DNA from: VFMC01 sp040398525
GTDB lineage: Bacteria; Actinomycetota; Acidimicrobiia; Acidimicrobiales; Ilumatobacteraceae
Direction of reading: 5' to 3'
DNA: 64,000 bases
Assembly (NCBI GenBank): GCA_040398525.1
Contig: JBBATY010000006.1
Span: 1 to 64,000, forward strand
Position numbers and translations under genes: made by a program. Below, piece after piece: positions 51,585 to 63,424 of this stretch (the first letter of the stretch is position 1; the number at the start of each line of letters is the position of its first letter). Under the pieces are notes generated by a model that had not been told where the DNA came from, did not search any database, and saw nothing but the letters and a program-made list of their open reading frames with translations.

Positions 51585-52123
51585 GCCGCCGCGACGACCT
51601 CACCACACCGCGCCAGCGGCGGCGCATCGGCGTGCACTACGACCCGGAGGCGTTCGGCCGCTTCAGCGAGAGCGTCGCCCGCTTGATGGGCACCGCCCGC
51701 TTCCTCGTCTACCAGACGTTCTTCTGCCTGGCCTGGGTCACGTGGAACACCTTCGCACCCCAGGATTGGCGCTTCGACCCGTGGCAGTTCATCGGCCTCA
51801 CCCTGCTGCTGTCACTGCAGGCCGCCTACGCCGCACCGCTGATCCTGCTCGCCCAGAACCGCCAGGAGCAGCGCGACCGTGTGCAGACCGACCTCGACCG
51901 ACGGGTGGCCGAGCGCACCCAGGCCGACACCGAGTTCTTGGCGCGCGAGATCGCCAGCGTGCGCCTGTCACTCGCCGACGTGGCGACCACCAGCGAGATC
52001 GGCGATCACCTCGACCGCCTCACGCAAGCGATCGACCGGATGAACGAGCGACTCGGCGAGCTCGAGGTGCGCGCCACCAAGGGCGAACCGCTCGATCAGC
52101 CGCGGCCCGACGAGAACGGCTGA
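51581..52123 (+). CDS. DUF1003 membrane protein
   Basis: A 180-residue protein with the DUF1003 core: TARFLVYQTFFCLAWVTWNTF, then DPWQFIGLTLLLSLQAAYAAPLILLAQNRQ, which makes two TM helices. A charged coiled-coil tail with RIxxLTQAIDRMNERLGELE-like heptads follows. The function is unknown. ATG 51581 overlaps the MgtE_N-CBS stop. Its last 28 bp overlap the convergent hydrolase gene. Confidence 0.88.
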   Translation: MSRRDDLTTPRQRRRIGVHYDPEAFGRFSESVARLMGTARFLVYQTFFCLAWVTWNTFAPQDWRFDPWQFIGLTLLLSLQAAYAAPLILLAQNRQEQRDRVQTDLDRRVAERTQADTEFLAREIASVRLSLADVATTSEIGDHLDRLTQAIDRMNERLGELEVRATKGEPLDQPRPDENG

Positions 52124-53016
52124 CCGCCGGCAGGGGCGAGCCGGGCCACCACGTGGTCGACCAGTTCGCGGGTGAGCGCCGAGAACTCGTACGGCAACTC
52201 CCACGGCGCCAGGTGGTCGCCCACCAACTCGCGTGAATGGGCGCCGAGCGCAGCGGCCAACTGCCGCTGCCGGCGTGGCATGACCAGGCGGTCGCGAGTG
52301 GTGATCAGCGCAGCGGCCGGGCGGTCGAGCTGACCGGCCCACGGTCGGGCGTCGTAGCGCGACAGCGCGCGCCCGGCCTGGACGATGGCGACCGGGTCGC
52401 CGCGACGGGCCTCGGCCTCGAGCCATGGGGTCACCGGCTGCAGCGGGTGCCCCGGGCCGAGCATGCGCGCCACACCCTGATGGAGCAGACGGGGGTAGGT
52501 CCACGAGCGCAGCAGCGAACCGAGCAGCGGCACCATGCGCCACCGGGCCCGATCACTCCAGCGGGCCCGCCACTCGAGCGCCGTCGCCTCGACCACCAGC
52601 CCGGCGACGAGGTCGGGATGGCGGCGCGCGAGGTGGAGGCTGATCGGCCCACCCATCGAGTAGCCGACGGTGACGACCCGGTCGAGGCCGAGGGCGCGGA
52701 GCACCCCGGCCGCATCGTCGGCAGCGTCCTCGAGTCGGAACGGCTCGGCGGTGCGCAGGCCACGGCCGTGGCCACGATGATCGACGCCGACGAACGAGTA
52801 GGCCGCCGCCAGTTGCTCGTACGCCATGAAGAACTGCAGGTCGGCGCTGGCTGTCCAGCCGTGCAGCAGCAGCACGGTGGGAGCGTTCGGGTCGGGGTGC
52901 TGATGGTGACGGACGAACACCTCGCCGCGGCCCGGCACAGCGACCAGCCGACCGGGCGGAAGCCACGGCAGTTGCATCGACCCGCCGGCAACCGCGCCGG
53001 GAGGGTGGGCACTCAT
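52096..53016 (-). CDS. Alpha/beta hydrolase
   Basis: A 306-residue serine hydrolase. The oxyanion strand is VLLLHGWTASADLQFF, the nucleophile elbow VTVGYSMGGPISLHLA has Ser, and the catalytic His is probably in LVGDHLAPWELP. SFVGVDHRGHGRG is family-typical. The substrate is unknown, though lipases and esterases share these motifs. Its ATG overlaps the stop of the upstream dehydrogenase-like gene (ATGA), making it third in a coupled operon. Confidence 0.88.
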   Translation of the reverse strand: MSAHPPGAVAGGSMQLPWLPPGRLVAVPGRGEVFVRHHQHPDPNAPTVLLLHGWTASADLQFFMAYEQLAAAYSFVGVDHRGHGRGLRTAEPFRLEDAADDAAGVLRALGLDRVVTVGYSMGGPISLHLARRHPDLVAGLVVEATALEWRARWSDRARWRMVPLLGSLLRSWTYPRLLHQGVARMLGPGHPLQPVTPWLEAEARRGDPVAIVQAGRALSRYDARPWAGQLDRPAAALITTRDRLVMPRRQRQLAAALGAHSRELVGDHLAPWELPYEFSALTRELVDHVVARLAPAGGQPFSSGRG

Positions 53017-54014
53017 TCGGCACCCAGCCTGGCGATCCCGGTGTACTCCTGCAGCAGCACCCCGGCATCGACTGCGGCGAGCAGCAGCCACCGGGCCAGG
53101 TCGGCGTCGTCGCCACCCACCCTGGCACCGATGTGCGCCCGTTCGGTGGCACATGCCTCGGCGTAGAGCGCCGCCACGGTGCCGGCGATGTCGCCGGTGC
53201 GACCGACGGCGCCGACGACATTGGTGACGCGCGAGCCGTCGGCCATCCCACCACGGACCTCCACCCGAATGGCACCGCGGTCGCCGTCGCGGTGCGGCGG
53301 GGCGAGCAGTGGTAGGCGGGCGGTCAGGCGGTCGCGACGGCGCGCCGACACTCGGGCCGAGATCCGCTCGGCGACGGGGAACGCCCGGCGGAGCAGGTAC
53401 GGATCGGCCAGCGCACCGCGGTAGCAGTCGGCCGGGCCGATCGGTTCGGGGAACCACAGCAACTCCCGACCACTCCCCCCGGGATGCTCGATCCACTCGC
53501 CGTCGTGCCAGCCGATCGCCCGTGAGCCGAGCGCATCGTGGTGTTGGCGGGCGCACGCCGGGCCACCCGTGCCATGCAGCGCGACGTGGATCTCGTCGGT
53601 GCTGTCGAGCTGACCGGCCAGGTGGCGCGCCAGCACCCCGGTGAGACCGGGCGACATCCCCGCCCCGACCACCAGCCGGCGCCCGAGCGACAGCGCCAGC
53701 TCGTCGAGGTCGATCAATGCGGCGACGTCGTCGAGGTCGTCGCTGAGACTCACCACATCGCAGCCCTCGGCCAGCAGCTCGGCGGCGAGGTGCGAGTGGG
53801 GTGCGGGGCAGGCCAGCACCACCACATCGACCACCGCCAGCTCGCTCGGATCGTCGAGCACCACACCGCCGAAGCGGCGTGAGGCGCGCACGGCCACGCC
53901 GACGCCGATGTCGGACCACGCCGCGCGAAGGCCGCGGGCGCGAAGCGTGCGCCCGACCGCCTGGCCGGTGACGCCTGCGCCGAGGATCCCGACGACGGCG
54001 TCGCCCGGGTTCAT
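53013..54014 (-). CDS. Saccharopine dehydrogenase-like NAD(P)-binding protein
   Basis: A 333-residue protein that opens with a Rossmann motif, VVGILGAGVTGQAVGRTL. LVVGAGMSPGLTGVLARHLAGQL is typical of saccharopine-dehydrogenase-like and homospermidine-type reductases. The C-terminal half is an uncharacterised substrate domain. It probably oxidises or reduces an amine or amino acid. Its ATG overlaps the stop of a 46-residue membrane peptide, and its stop overlaps the hydrolase start, so all three are coupled. Confidence 0.82.
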   Translation of the reverse strand: MNPGDAVVGILGAGVTGQAVGRTLRARGLRAAWSDIGVGVAVRASRRFGGVVLDDPSELAVVDVVVLACPAPHSHLAAELLAEGCDVVSLSDDLDDVAALIDLDELALSLGRRLVVGAGMSPGLTGVLARHLAGQLDSTDEIHVALHGTGGPACARQHHDALGSRAIGWHDGEWIEHPGGSGRELLWFPEPIGPADCYRGALADPYLLRRAFPVAERISARVSARRRDRLTARLPLLAPPHRDGDRGAIRVEVRGGMADGSRVTNVVGAVGRTGDIAGTVAALYAEACATERAHIGARVGGDDADLARWLLLAAVDAGVLLQEYTGIARLGAE

Positions 54015-54151
54015 CCGCGGTCACCACCGATGCGCAACTCGCGCCACCCACCGTGCTGCGGGGGCACGCCACCCTCGCCCCGCAGGCGCAGCACACCAGC
54101 AATGATGCTGGCCAAGGACAACGCGAGCAACGCTCGGCGGAGCAACTTCAC
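54011..54151 (-). CDS. 46-residue single-pass membrane protein heading the operon
   Basis: A very short gene. GTG 54151 encodes MKLLRRALLALSLASIIAGV, then LRLRGEGGVPPQHGGWREL and a basic end. It has a positively charged start, one hydrophobic helix and a Gly/Pro/Arg-rich cytoplasmic or periplasmic tail. TACGCT lies exactly 6 nt before the GTG. Its TGA overlaps the ATG of the oxidoreductase (ATGA), so it is very likely translated. The function is unknown. It could be a small regulator or subunit of the oxidoreductase/hydrolase pair. Confidence 0.75.
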   Translation of the reverse strand: MKLLRRALLALSLASIIAGVLRLRGEGGVPPQHGGWRELRIGGDRG

Positions 54152-54157
54152 ATGCCG

Positions 54158-54163
54158 AGCGTA
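54158..54163 (-). promoter_or_regulatory. -10 box, leaderless small membrane protein operon
   Basis: TACGCT lies 6 nt before GTG 54151, the same arrangement as several other operons in this window. Confidence 0.55.
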
Positions 54164-54222
54164 CTGCCGGGGCCGGAGCCGGCCACGTCGGCGGCCGCGG
54201 CTGATCCGGGCCCGACAACGAC

Positions 54223-54246
54223 GAAGGCCCCCTGTCGGGGGCCTTC
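54223..54246 (-). terminator. Terminator hairpin of tRNA-Ile
   Basis: GAAGGCCCCC and GGGGGCCTTC form a perfect 10-bp stem with a TGTC loop, 21 nt past the tRNA 3' end. It is symmetric and could also end transcription on the plus strand. No long T-run follows the stem on the minus strand. Confidence 0.7.
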
Positions 54247-54267
54247 GGGCACTCGATGGCGCAGCGG

Positions 54268-54341
54268 TGGGGCTAACAAGAATCGAACTTGTGACCTCAT
54301 CCTTATCAGGGATGCGCTCTAACCGACTGAGCTATAGCCCC
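54268..54341 (-). tRNA. tRNA-Ile (GAT)
   Basis: A 74-nt cloverleaf. The acceptor GGGGCTA pairs with TAGCCCC, the anticodon loop is CTGATAA with anticodon GAT, and the T arm contains AGTTCGATTCT. CCA is not encoded. A TAGCCT box lies at 54356-54361. A tRNA-Ile downstream of gyrA and a DUF3566 gene is conserved with M. tuberculosis (ileT). Confidence 0.96.
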
Positions 54342-54381
54342 GCTAGCAGACGGCAAGGCTATCGGGCTGGGGCCGGTTCCC

Positions 54382-55047
54382 TCAACCGTCGCGCGAGGAA
54401 CGGGCGATGACCTCTTCTTCGAGCACGCTCACCCGGATGCCGCCGACGAGGTCGGTGATCAGGTTGAACATCGTGGCCACCAACACCACAAAGCCGGTGA
54501 GGCCGACCGCGACGAACAGCCCGCCGATCCAGGCGTTGTGGAAGATCTCGCCACCGTTGAACTGGAACTCCGACCAGCCGAACTGCTCGAAGAACTGCTC
54601 GACGTTGTCGATGGTGCCCGTCGCATAGGCGACGTTCCAGAGCAACACCCCCGCAGTGAGGCAGACGCCGTAGAGCACGACGTTGAACACGAGGGCCACC
54701 TTGAACACGCTCCACGTGTCGACGTGGCGCACCACCCGAGTGACACGCCGGACCCGCGGCCGCCGGCGACCCATCACCACCTTCGACGCCGGCTGACTGG
54801 CCGGGCTCGGCGACGAGGTGTACGACCCAGCGGCCGTGGCCGGAACCTTCGGCGTGGCCGGCACGCGTGGCTCGGCCTCGACGATTCGTGGCAGCGTCGC
54901 GGTGTCGGCTGCGGCAGGCGCGTCACCCACTCGGCCGAGGGCCTCGACGCTGCCGGATGGCGACACCTTGGTCGAGCGACCGGTAGTGCTCGCCTCACGC
55001 GCCCGACGCGGTCCGCGGTCGGATGCGGGCCGCGCTGGTGTGCTCAC
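54382..55047 (-). CDS. DUF3566 membrane protein
   Basis: A 221-residue protein. A long disordered Ala/Pro/Thr N-terminus (about 110 residues) is followed by RRVTRVVRHVDTWSVFKVAL and two TM helices, ALVFNVVLYGVCLTAGVLLW and GGLFVAVGLTGFVVLVATMF, separated by a VEQFFEQFG-type segment. This is the DUF3566 layout found downstream of gyrA in actinobacteria. The function is not established, though it is usually discussed with cell division genes. GTG 55047 follows TACACT by 7 nt. Confidence 0.9.
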   Translation of the reverse strand: MSTPARPASDRGPRRAREASTTGRSTKVSPSGSVEALGRVGDAPAAADTATLPRIVEAEPRVPATPKVPATAAGSYTSSPSPASQPASKVVMGRRRPRVRRVTRVVRHVDTWSVFKVALVFNVVLYGVCLTAGVLLWNVAYATGTIDNVEQFFEQFGWSEFQFNGGEIFHNAWIGGLFVAVGLTGFVVLVATMFNLITDLVGGIRVSVLEEEVIARSSRDG

Positions 55048-55054
55048 GCCCGAG

Positions 55055-55060
55055 AGTGTA
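55055..55060 (-). promoter_or_regulatory. -10 box, leaderless DUF3566 gene
   Basis: TACACT lies 7 nt before GTG 55047. Confidence 0.5.
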
Positions 55061-55385
55061 GAGAACTGCGTGGGTCGTACCTGTTCAGGGGCCGTCACTC
55101 GCCCGCGCGACGGCCGTCGCGCCGTTGCGCTCGACGACCACCACGACGTCGGCACCGTCGCGCTCGAACGACACCAACCGTGCGCCGTTGGCCACAGCGA
55201 GCGACCCGGCAGCCGCTGACCCGCCGCGCACTCCGGCCAAGGCCGCAGCATCGGCGGCGACCTGTGCCCGGTGCTCGCCGATCACCGCCGCACCGAGACG
55301 CGCCGCGCCCACCGCCACGAGGGCGGCCAGCACGAGCACGACCGGCAGCATCAGGACCGCCTGGCCCCGGTCGGAGCGCGTGGCG

Positions 55386-59140
<3,755 letters not shown>

Positions 59141-59141
<1 letters not shown>

Positions 59142-61099
59142 CAGAAGTCGAGGTTCCTCACATCACGTGCGTTGGTGGTGATGAACTGCTTGCGCAGGTC
59201 GACGTCGTCGCCCATGAGCACGCTCATGATCTCGTCGGCCAGGGCGGCCTCTTCGACGTTGACCTGCAGCAGCGTGCGCGACGCTGCGTCCATCGTGGTG
59301 CTGCGGAGCTCTTCCCAGTCCATCTCGCCCAGGCCCTTCAGGCGCTGGAACTCCTTCTTGTGGTTGGGGTGCTCGGCCAGGAAGCGGGCCTTGGCGGCGT
59401 CGTCTTTCAGGTAGATCTTCGACTTGCCGACCTCGGTCGAGAACAGCGGCGGCTGGGCGATGTAGACGAACCCGGCATCGACCATCGGGCGCATCTGGCG
59501 ATAGAAGAACGTGAGCAGCAGGGTGCGGATGTGGCTGCCGTCGACATCGGCGTCGGCCAGCACGATGACCTTGTGGTAGCGGGCCTTGGCGGCGTCGAAC
59601 TCCTCGCCGATGCCGCCGCCGATGGCCGTGACGAGGTTCTGCACCTCGTTGTTCTTCAGCATCTTGTCGATGCGGGCCCGCTCGACGTTGAGGATCTTGC
59701 CGCGGATCGGCAGGATCGCCTGGGTGCGCGGGTCGCGGGCGTCGAGCGCCGTGCCACCGGCAGAGTCGCCTTCGACGATGAACAGTTCGCTCTCGGCCGG
59801 GTTGCCGCTCGTGCAGTCCTTGAGCTTGTCGGGCATCCCGGCACCGGTGAGCGCCGTCTTGCGACGGATGGCATTGCGCGCGTTCTTCGCGGCGACGCGT
59901 GCCTGGGCTGCGGCCTGGGCCTTCTTCACCAGGCGGTTGGCCTCGGTGGGGTTCTCCTCGAGCCACTCGGCGAGCTTTTCGTTGGTGGCCTTCTGCACGA
60001 ACGATCGCATCGGGACGTTGCCGAGCTTGGCCTTGGTCTGGCCCTCGAACTGCGGCTCGCGCAACTTCACTGCGACGATGGCGGTGATGCCTTCGCGGAT
60101 GTCCTCGCCGAGCAGGTTGTCGTCTTTTTCCTTCAGCAGGTTCTTGCTGCGGGCGTACTTGTTCACGACGCTGGTGAGAGCCGTCTTGAAGCCCTCGACG
60201 TGCATGCCGCCCTCGATGGTGGAGATGCCGTTGGCGTAGCCGTGGATGCCCTCGTGGTAGCCGGTGTTCCACTGCATGGCGATGTCGAGGGTCTGGGCGT
60301 TCTCGTCGTCCTCCTCCTCGAAGTGGGCGACCTTGGTGAACAGCGCCTCTTTCGACGCGTTGAGGTGCTTCACGAAGTCGACGATGCCGCCCTTGTACTG
60401 GAAGGTGACGTCCTGCTCGCGGCCCGGGCGTTCGTCGCGGAAGACGATCTCGAGGCCCTTGTTGAGGAAGGCCATGGTCTGCAAGCGCTCGAGCACGGTG
60501 CGCGCCACGAACTCGACACCCTCGGCCACGAAGATCGCGGGGTCGGGCCAGAAGGTGACGGTGGTGCCGGTCGTGCGGCCCCGCGCCGGGGTGGGCCCGG
60601 CCACAGCGATCTTGCCCTGGGGCTTGCCGCCCTTGGCGTACTCCTGGGTGTAGTGCTGGCCACCCCGGTCGATGTCGAGCAGCAGGCGCTCGCTGAGGGC
60701 ATTCACCACGCTGACGCCCACACCGTGCAGGCCGCCCGACACCTTGTAGCCCTCGCCGCCGAACTTGCCGCCGGCATGGAGCACGGTGAGCACCACCTCG
60801 GCAGCGCTCTTGCCCTTGTGCGGACCGGACGGGTAGGGGTCGACGGGGATGCCGCGGCCGTTGTCGTCGACACGGCAACCGCCGTCGGCGAGCAGGGTGA
60901 TGCCGATGCGGGTGCAGAAGCCCGCCATCGCCTCGTCGACGGAGTTGTCGACCACCTCCCAGATGAGGTGGTGGAGCCCGGCGAGACCGGTCGAACCGAT
61001 GTACATCCCGGGGCGTTTGCGCACCGGATCGAGGCCTTCGAGCACCTGGATGTCCTTGGCGCCGTAGTCGCTCGTTGGCTTGTTGGTGTCTGCGGACAC
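59141..61099 (-). CDS. gyrB: DNA gyrase subunit B
   Basis: A 652-residue ATPase subunit. The GHKL site is EVVDNSVDEAMAG and VDDNGRGIPV with GGLHGVGVSVVNALS. The TOPRIM domain shows EGDSAGGTA and VLADADVDGSHI (Mg2+ binding), and EVQNLVTAIG marks the quinolone/novobiocin-relevant region. The C-terminal GyrB tail ends in RKQFITTNARDVRNLDF. GTG 61099 is chosen because AGAGG stands 5 nt upstream; GTG 61105 overlaps that ribosome site. It is co-transcribed with gyrA. A leader of about 110 nt runs from a TAGGAT box. Confidence 0.97.
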
Positions 61100-61160
61100 G
61101 CGCACCTCTGTGTTGGAAGGAAAAACCGGCCGTGACCAGCGGATTCGTAGGTGACCCGAG

Positions 61161-61194
61161 GGCTGACGGAGGGGCTTCCCGAGACGTGTCAGCC
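61161..61194 (-). promoter_or_regulatory. Hairpin in the gyrB 5' leader
   Basis: GGCTGAC and GTCAGCC form a perfect 7-bp stem with a 20-nt inner loop that can add GGGG/CCC pairing. It lies inside the predicted gyrB leader between the -10 box and the start codon. Confidence 0.45.
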
Positions 61195-61214
61195 GGCGTC
61201 ACGACGTCGCTGCC

Positions 61215-61220
61215 ATCCTA
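61215..61220 (-). promoter_or_regulatory. Candidate gyrB -10 box
   Basis: TAGGAT on the minus strand, about 115 nt before GTG 61099, in the only gap (159 bp) between dciA and gyrB. The -35 is poor, which is common for gyrase promoters that are relaxation-stimulated. Confidence 0.4.
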
Positions 61221-61258
61221 CCGGAGGGGTGCTGCGCAGAGGTGGACAGCGGGGCTGT

Positions 61259-61576
61259 TCAGCGGCGCTTGACGCGGATCTCGAAGCGCTCGACCGAGGC
61301 TCCGATCGTGGCCTTCAGACGGGCCTTCAGATCGGCCTCGAGAAAGCGCAGTTGCGTCGCCCAGGCAGGGTCGTCGACCTCGACGATCAGCCGGTCGCCG
61401 TCGAGTTTCACGGGCTGCACATGGCCGGCGACCACGTCGCCGACGATCTCGTTCCACCGCCCGAACACCCCGCCCATCGTGCGCGGGGCCATGGCACCCG
61501 TCGACCTCGACGGGCCGCGCAACGACTCGACCACACCGGCGAGGCTGTCGCTGATCGGGACCGGTTCGCGGCGCAC
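61259..61576 (-). CDS. dciA: DciA-like DUF721 protein (replicative helicase loader)
   Basis: A 105-residue DUF721 protein. MAPRTMGGVFGRWNEIVGDVVAGHVQP and DRLIVEVDDPAWATQLRFLEADLKARL are the family core. DciA loads the replicative helicase DnaB in bacteria that lack DnaC. It lies between recF and gyrB, as Rv0004 does in M. tuberculosis. GTG 61576 follows TACGAT by 6 nt. Confidence 0.93.
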   Translation of the reverse strand: MRREPVPISDSLAGVVESLRGPSRSTGAMAPRTMGGVFGRWNEIVGDVVAGHVQPVKLDGDRLIVEVDDPAWATQLRFLEADLKARLKATIGASVERFEIRVKRR

Positions 61577-61582
61577 CGCTCG

Positions 61583-61588
61583 ATCGTA
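61583..61588 (-). promoter_or_regulatory. -10 box, leaderless dciA
   Basis: TACGAT lies 6 nt before GTG 61576, so dciA is transcribed separately from recF and the CPBP gene. Confidence 0.5.
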
Positions 61589-61598
61589 CCCGGACGGG

Positions 61599-62327
61599 TC
61601 AGAGCGCAGCAGCGGCGATGGAGTCCCAATTGCCCTGGAGGACGAGGTAGTCGTACACCCCGTGCAGCAGCATGCACAGCACGAGCGACCCGGACGTGCG
61701 GCGCAGGGCGTAGATGGCGGTTCCGATGACCGCGGTCTGGAACACCTGGATCAGCGTCGGCCCGACCGGGGCGCCGACCAGGATGTTCGGCAGGTGGAAG
61801 AGGCCGAACAAGGCGCCAGAGAACACCACGGCTCGCCATTCGCGATCGAACAAGCGTCGAGCTCCGACGAGCATCATCCCGCGGAAGGTCATCTCCTCGG
61901 TGATGCCCACCAGCATCGTGGTGGTCAGCACGGCGACCAGATAGCCCGACCCGGCGTCTTGCGGACCGGCCGCGGCGAACCCCAGCAGCGCGAGCACAAG
62001 CAGGAGCGCGGGAAAGATCCAGAGCCACGTGCGCGTGGTGCGCACCGGATCGCGCAGCACCGACTTCCACCAGCCGAGCTTGGTGATCACCGCTGCCTGG
62101 AAGGCCAGCACCACGAGCAGCGGGATGATGAACTGGCGGACCCACGGCGTGCTCTGGTCGCCGAGGAACTCGAACTTCACCCGGTCGTCGCCGGGGAGGA
62201 GCAGGATCAGACCGATCCAGATGATCACGTGCGCGACGAAGATGCCGAGCAACAGCGGGATGGTGGGCTTCACCCCCTCGTGAACGGCGAGCGGGTTCCC
62301 AGCAGGCGGTGCGGCGGTGTCGGTCAC
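61599..62327 (-). CDS. CPBP-family intramembrane metalloprotease
   Basis: A 242-residue membrane protein of the CPBP (Abi, CaaX-like) family. The motifs are EEMTFRGMMLVG (motif 1, EExxxR), FGLFHLPN (motif 2) and HGVYDYL (motif 4). It has about six TM helices. Such proteins process membrane-inserted peptides or confer bacteriocin self-immunity. Its GTG overlaps the recF stop (GTGA), so it is translated with recF. This is an unusual insertion in the dnaN-recF-dciA-gyrB block and is not part of the usual conserved set. Confidence 0.9.
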   Translation of the reverse strand: MTDTAAPPAGNPLAVHEGVKPTIPLLLGIFVAHVIIWIGLILLLPGDDRVKFEFLGDQSTPWVRQFIIPLLVVLAFQAAVITKLGWWKSVLRDPVRTTRTWLWIFPALLLVLALLGFAAAGPQDAGSGYLVAVLTTTMLVGITEEMTFRGMMLVGARRLFDREWRAVVFSGALFGLFHLPNILVGAPVGPTLIQVFQTAVIGTAIYALRRTSGSLVLCMLLHGVYDYLVLQGNWDSIAAAAL

Positions 62328-63424
62328 GGCGGCGAAGAGTAGTCCGCGCCGACGACTGCTCCGGACGAGATGCGCACCACGGCGTCGGGGTGCGCGGCCG
62401 GGGGCAACGACGCCGCGGTGGTGAGCACCACCTGCCCCGGTGGGAGATGGCCGAGCAGGGCGGTGGCCCGGCCATCGTCGAGCTCGCTCAGCACATCGTC
62501 GAGCACCAGCACGGGTGCGCTGCCGGTGCGCTCGGTCACCAGCCGGTGGGCACCGAGGCGCAGCGACAACGCGAGGGTCCGTTGCTCGCCCTGCGAGGCA
62601 TGGGTACGGGCAGGCATGCCGTTCAGGAACAGCTCGAGGTCGTCGCGATGCGGCCCGACGGTCGACACACCGCGACGGACGTCGTCGGTGCGCGATGCGG
62701 CCAGCGCATCGGCCAGGCCACGGCGGCGCCACTCGGGCTCGTAGCGCAGCTCGATCGGGGTTGGTCGTCCGGCGAGGCGTTCGTAGGCCTCGAGCGCGAA
62801 GGGCTCGAGGCGAGCCACCAGCACCGAACGGGCGTGGCCGAACTGCTCGCCGAGCTCGGCGAGCTTCGCGTCCCACACGTCGAGGGTGATCTCGACCTCG
62901 TCGCTCAGACGCCCGCCCGCCTGCTTCAACAGCGTGTTGCGCTGCTTGACGACGCGGTCGAGCTCGAGGCGCATCGCGTCGTACTTCAACGCCAGGTCGA
63001 CCAGGGTGTCGTCGAGGAACCGTCGCCGTTCACCCGGGCCCTCTTTCACCAGGGCCAGGTCGTCGGGGGAGAACACGCTGACGCGCAGCACGCCGAGCAG
63101 GTCGCGGCTGCGCTCGAGCCGGTTGCGGTTCACCAGCACACGGTTGCGTCCGATGCGGCTGATCTCGGCCTCGACGAGCACCTCGCGGCCGTCGTCGTGG
63201 ACGATCGTGGCGCGGATGACTGCGCTGTCGGCGCCCACGCGCACCATCGCCTCGGTGGGCGAGCCACGGAAGCTGTCGAGCCGCGCCAGGTAGGCGAGGG
63301 CCTCGGCGAGGTTGGTCTTGCCCTGCCCGTTCAGGCCGATCACCGCGGTGATGCCCGCGTGCAGATCGAACGAGGCGCTGACGTAGTTGCGGAAGTCGAC
63401 GAGCTCGAGGTGGCCGACGATCAT
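62324..63424 (-). CDS. recF: Recombination mediator RecF
   Basis: A 366-residue SMC-like ATPase that helps load RecA at single-stranded gaps. Walker A is GLNGQGKTN (residues 30-38), the signature region is ASQGEQRTLALSLRLG, and Walker B is VLVLDDVLSELDDGR. The N-terminal HLELVDFRNY is the family start. ATG 63424 overlaps the dnaN stop (ATGA). Confidence 0.96.
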   Translation of the reverse strand: MIVGHLELVDFRNYVSASFDLHAGITAVIGLNGQGKTNLAEALAYLARLDSFRGSPTEAMVRVGADSAVIRATIVHDDGREVLVEAEISRIGRNRVLVNRNRLERSRDLLGVLRVSVFSPDDLALVKEGPGERRRFLDDTLVDLALKYDAMRLELDRVVKQRNTLLKQAGGRLSDEVEITLDVWDAKLAELGEQFGHARSVLVARLEPFALEAYERLAGRPTPIELRYEPEWRRRGLADALAASRTDDVRRGVSTVGPHRDDLELFLNGMPARTHASQGEQRTLALSLRLGAHRLVTERTGSAPVLVLDDVLSELDDGRATALLGHLPPGQVVLTTAASLPPAAHPDAVVRISSGAVVGADYSSPP

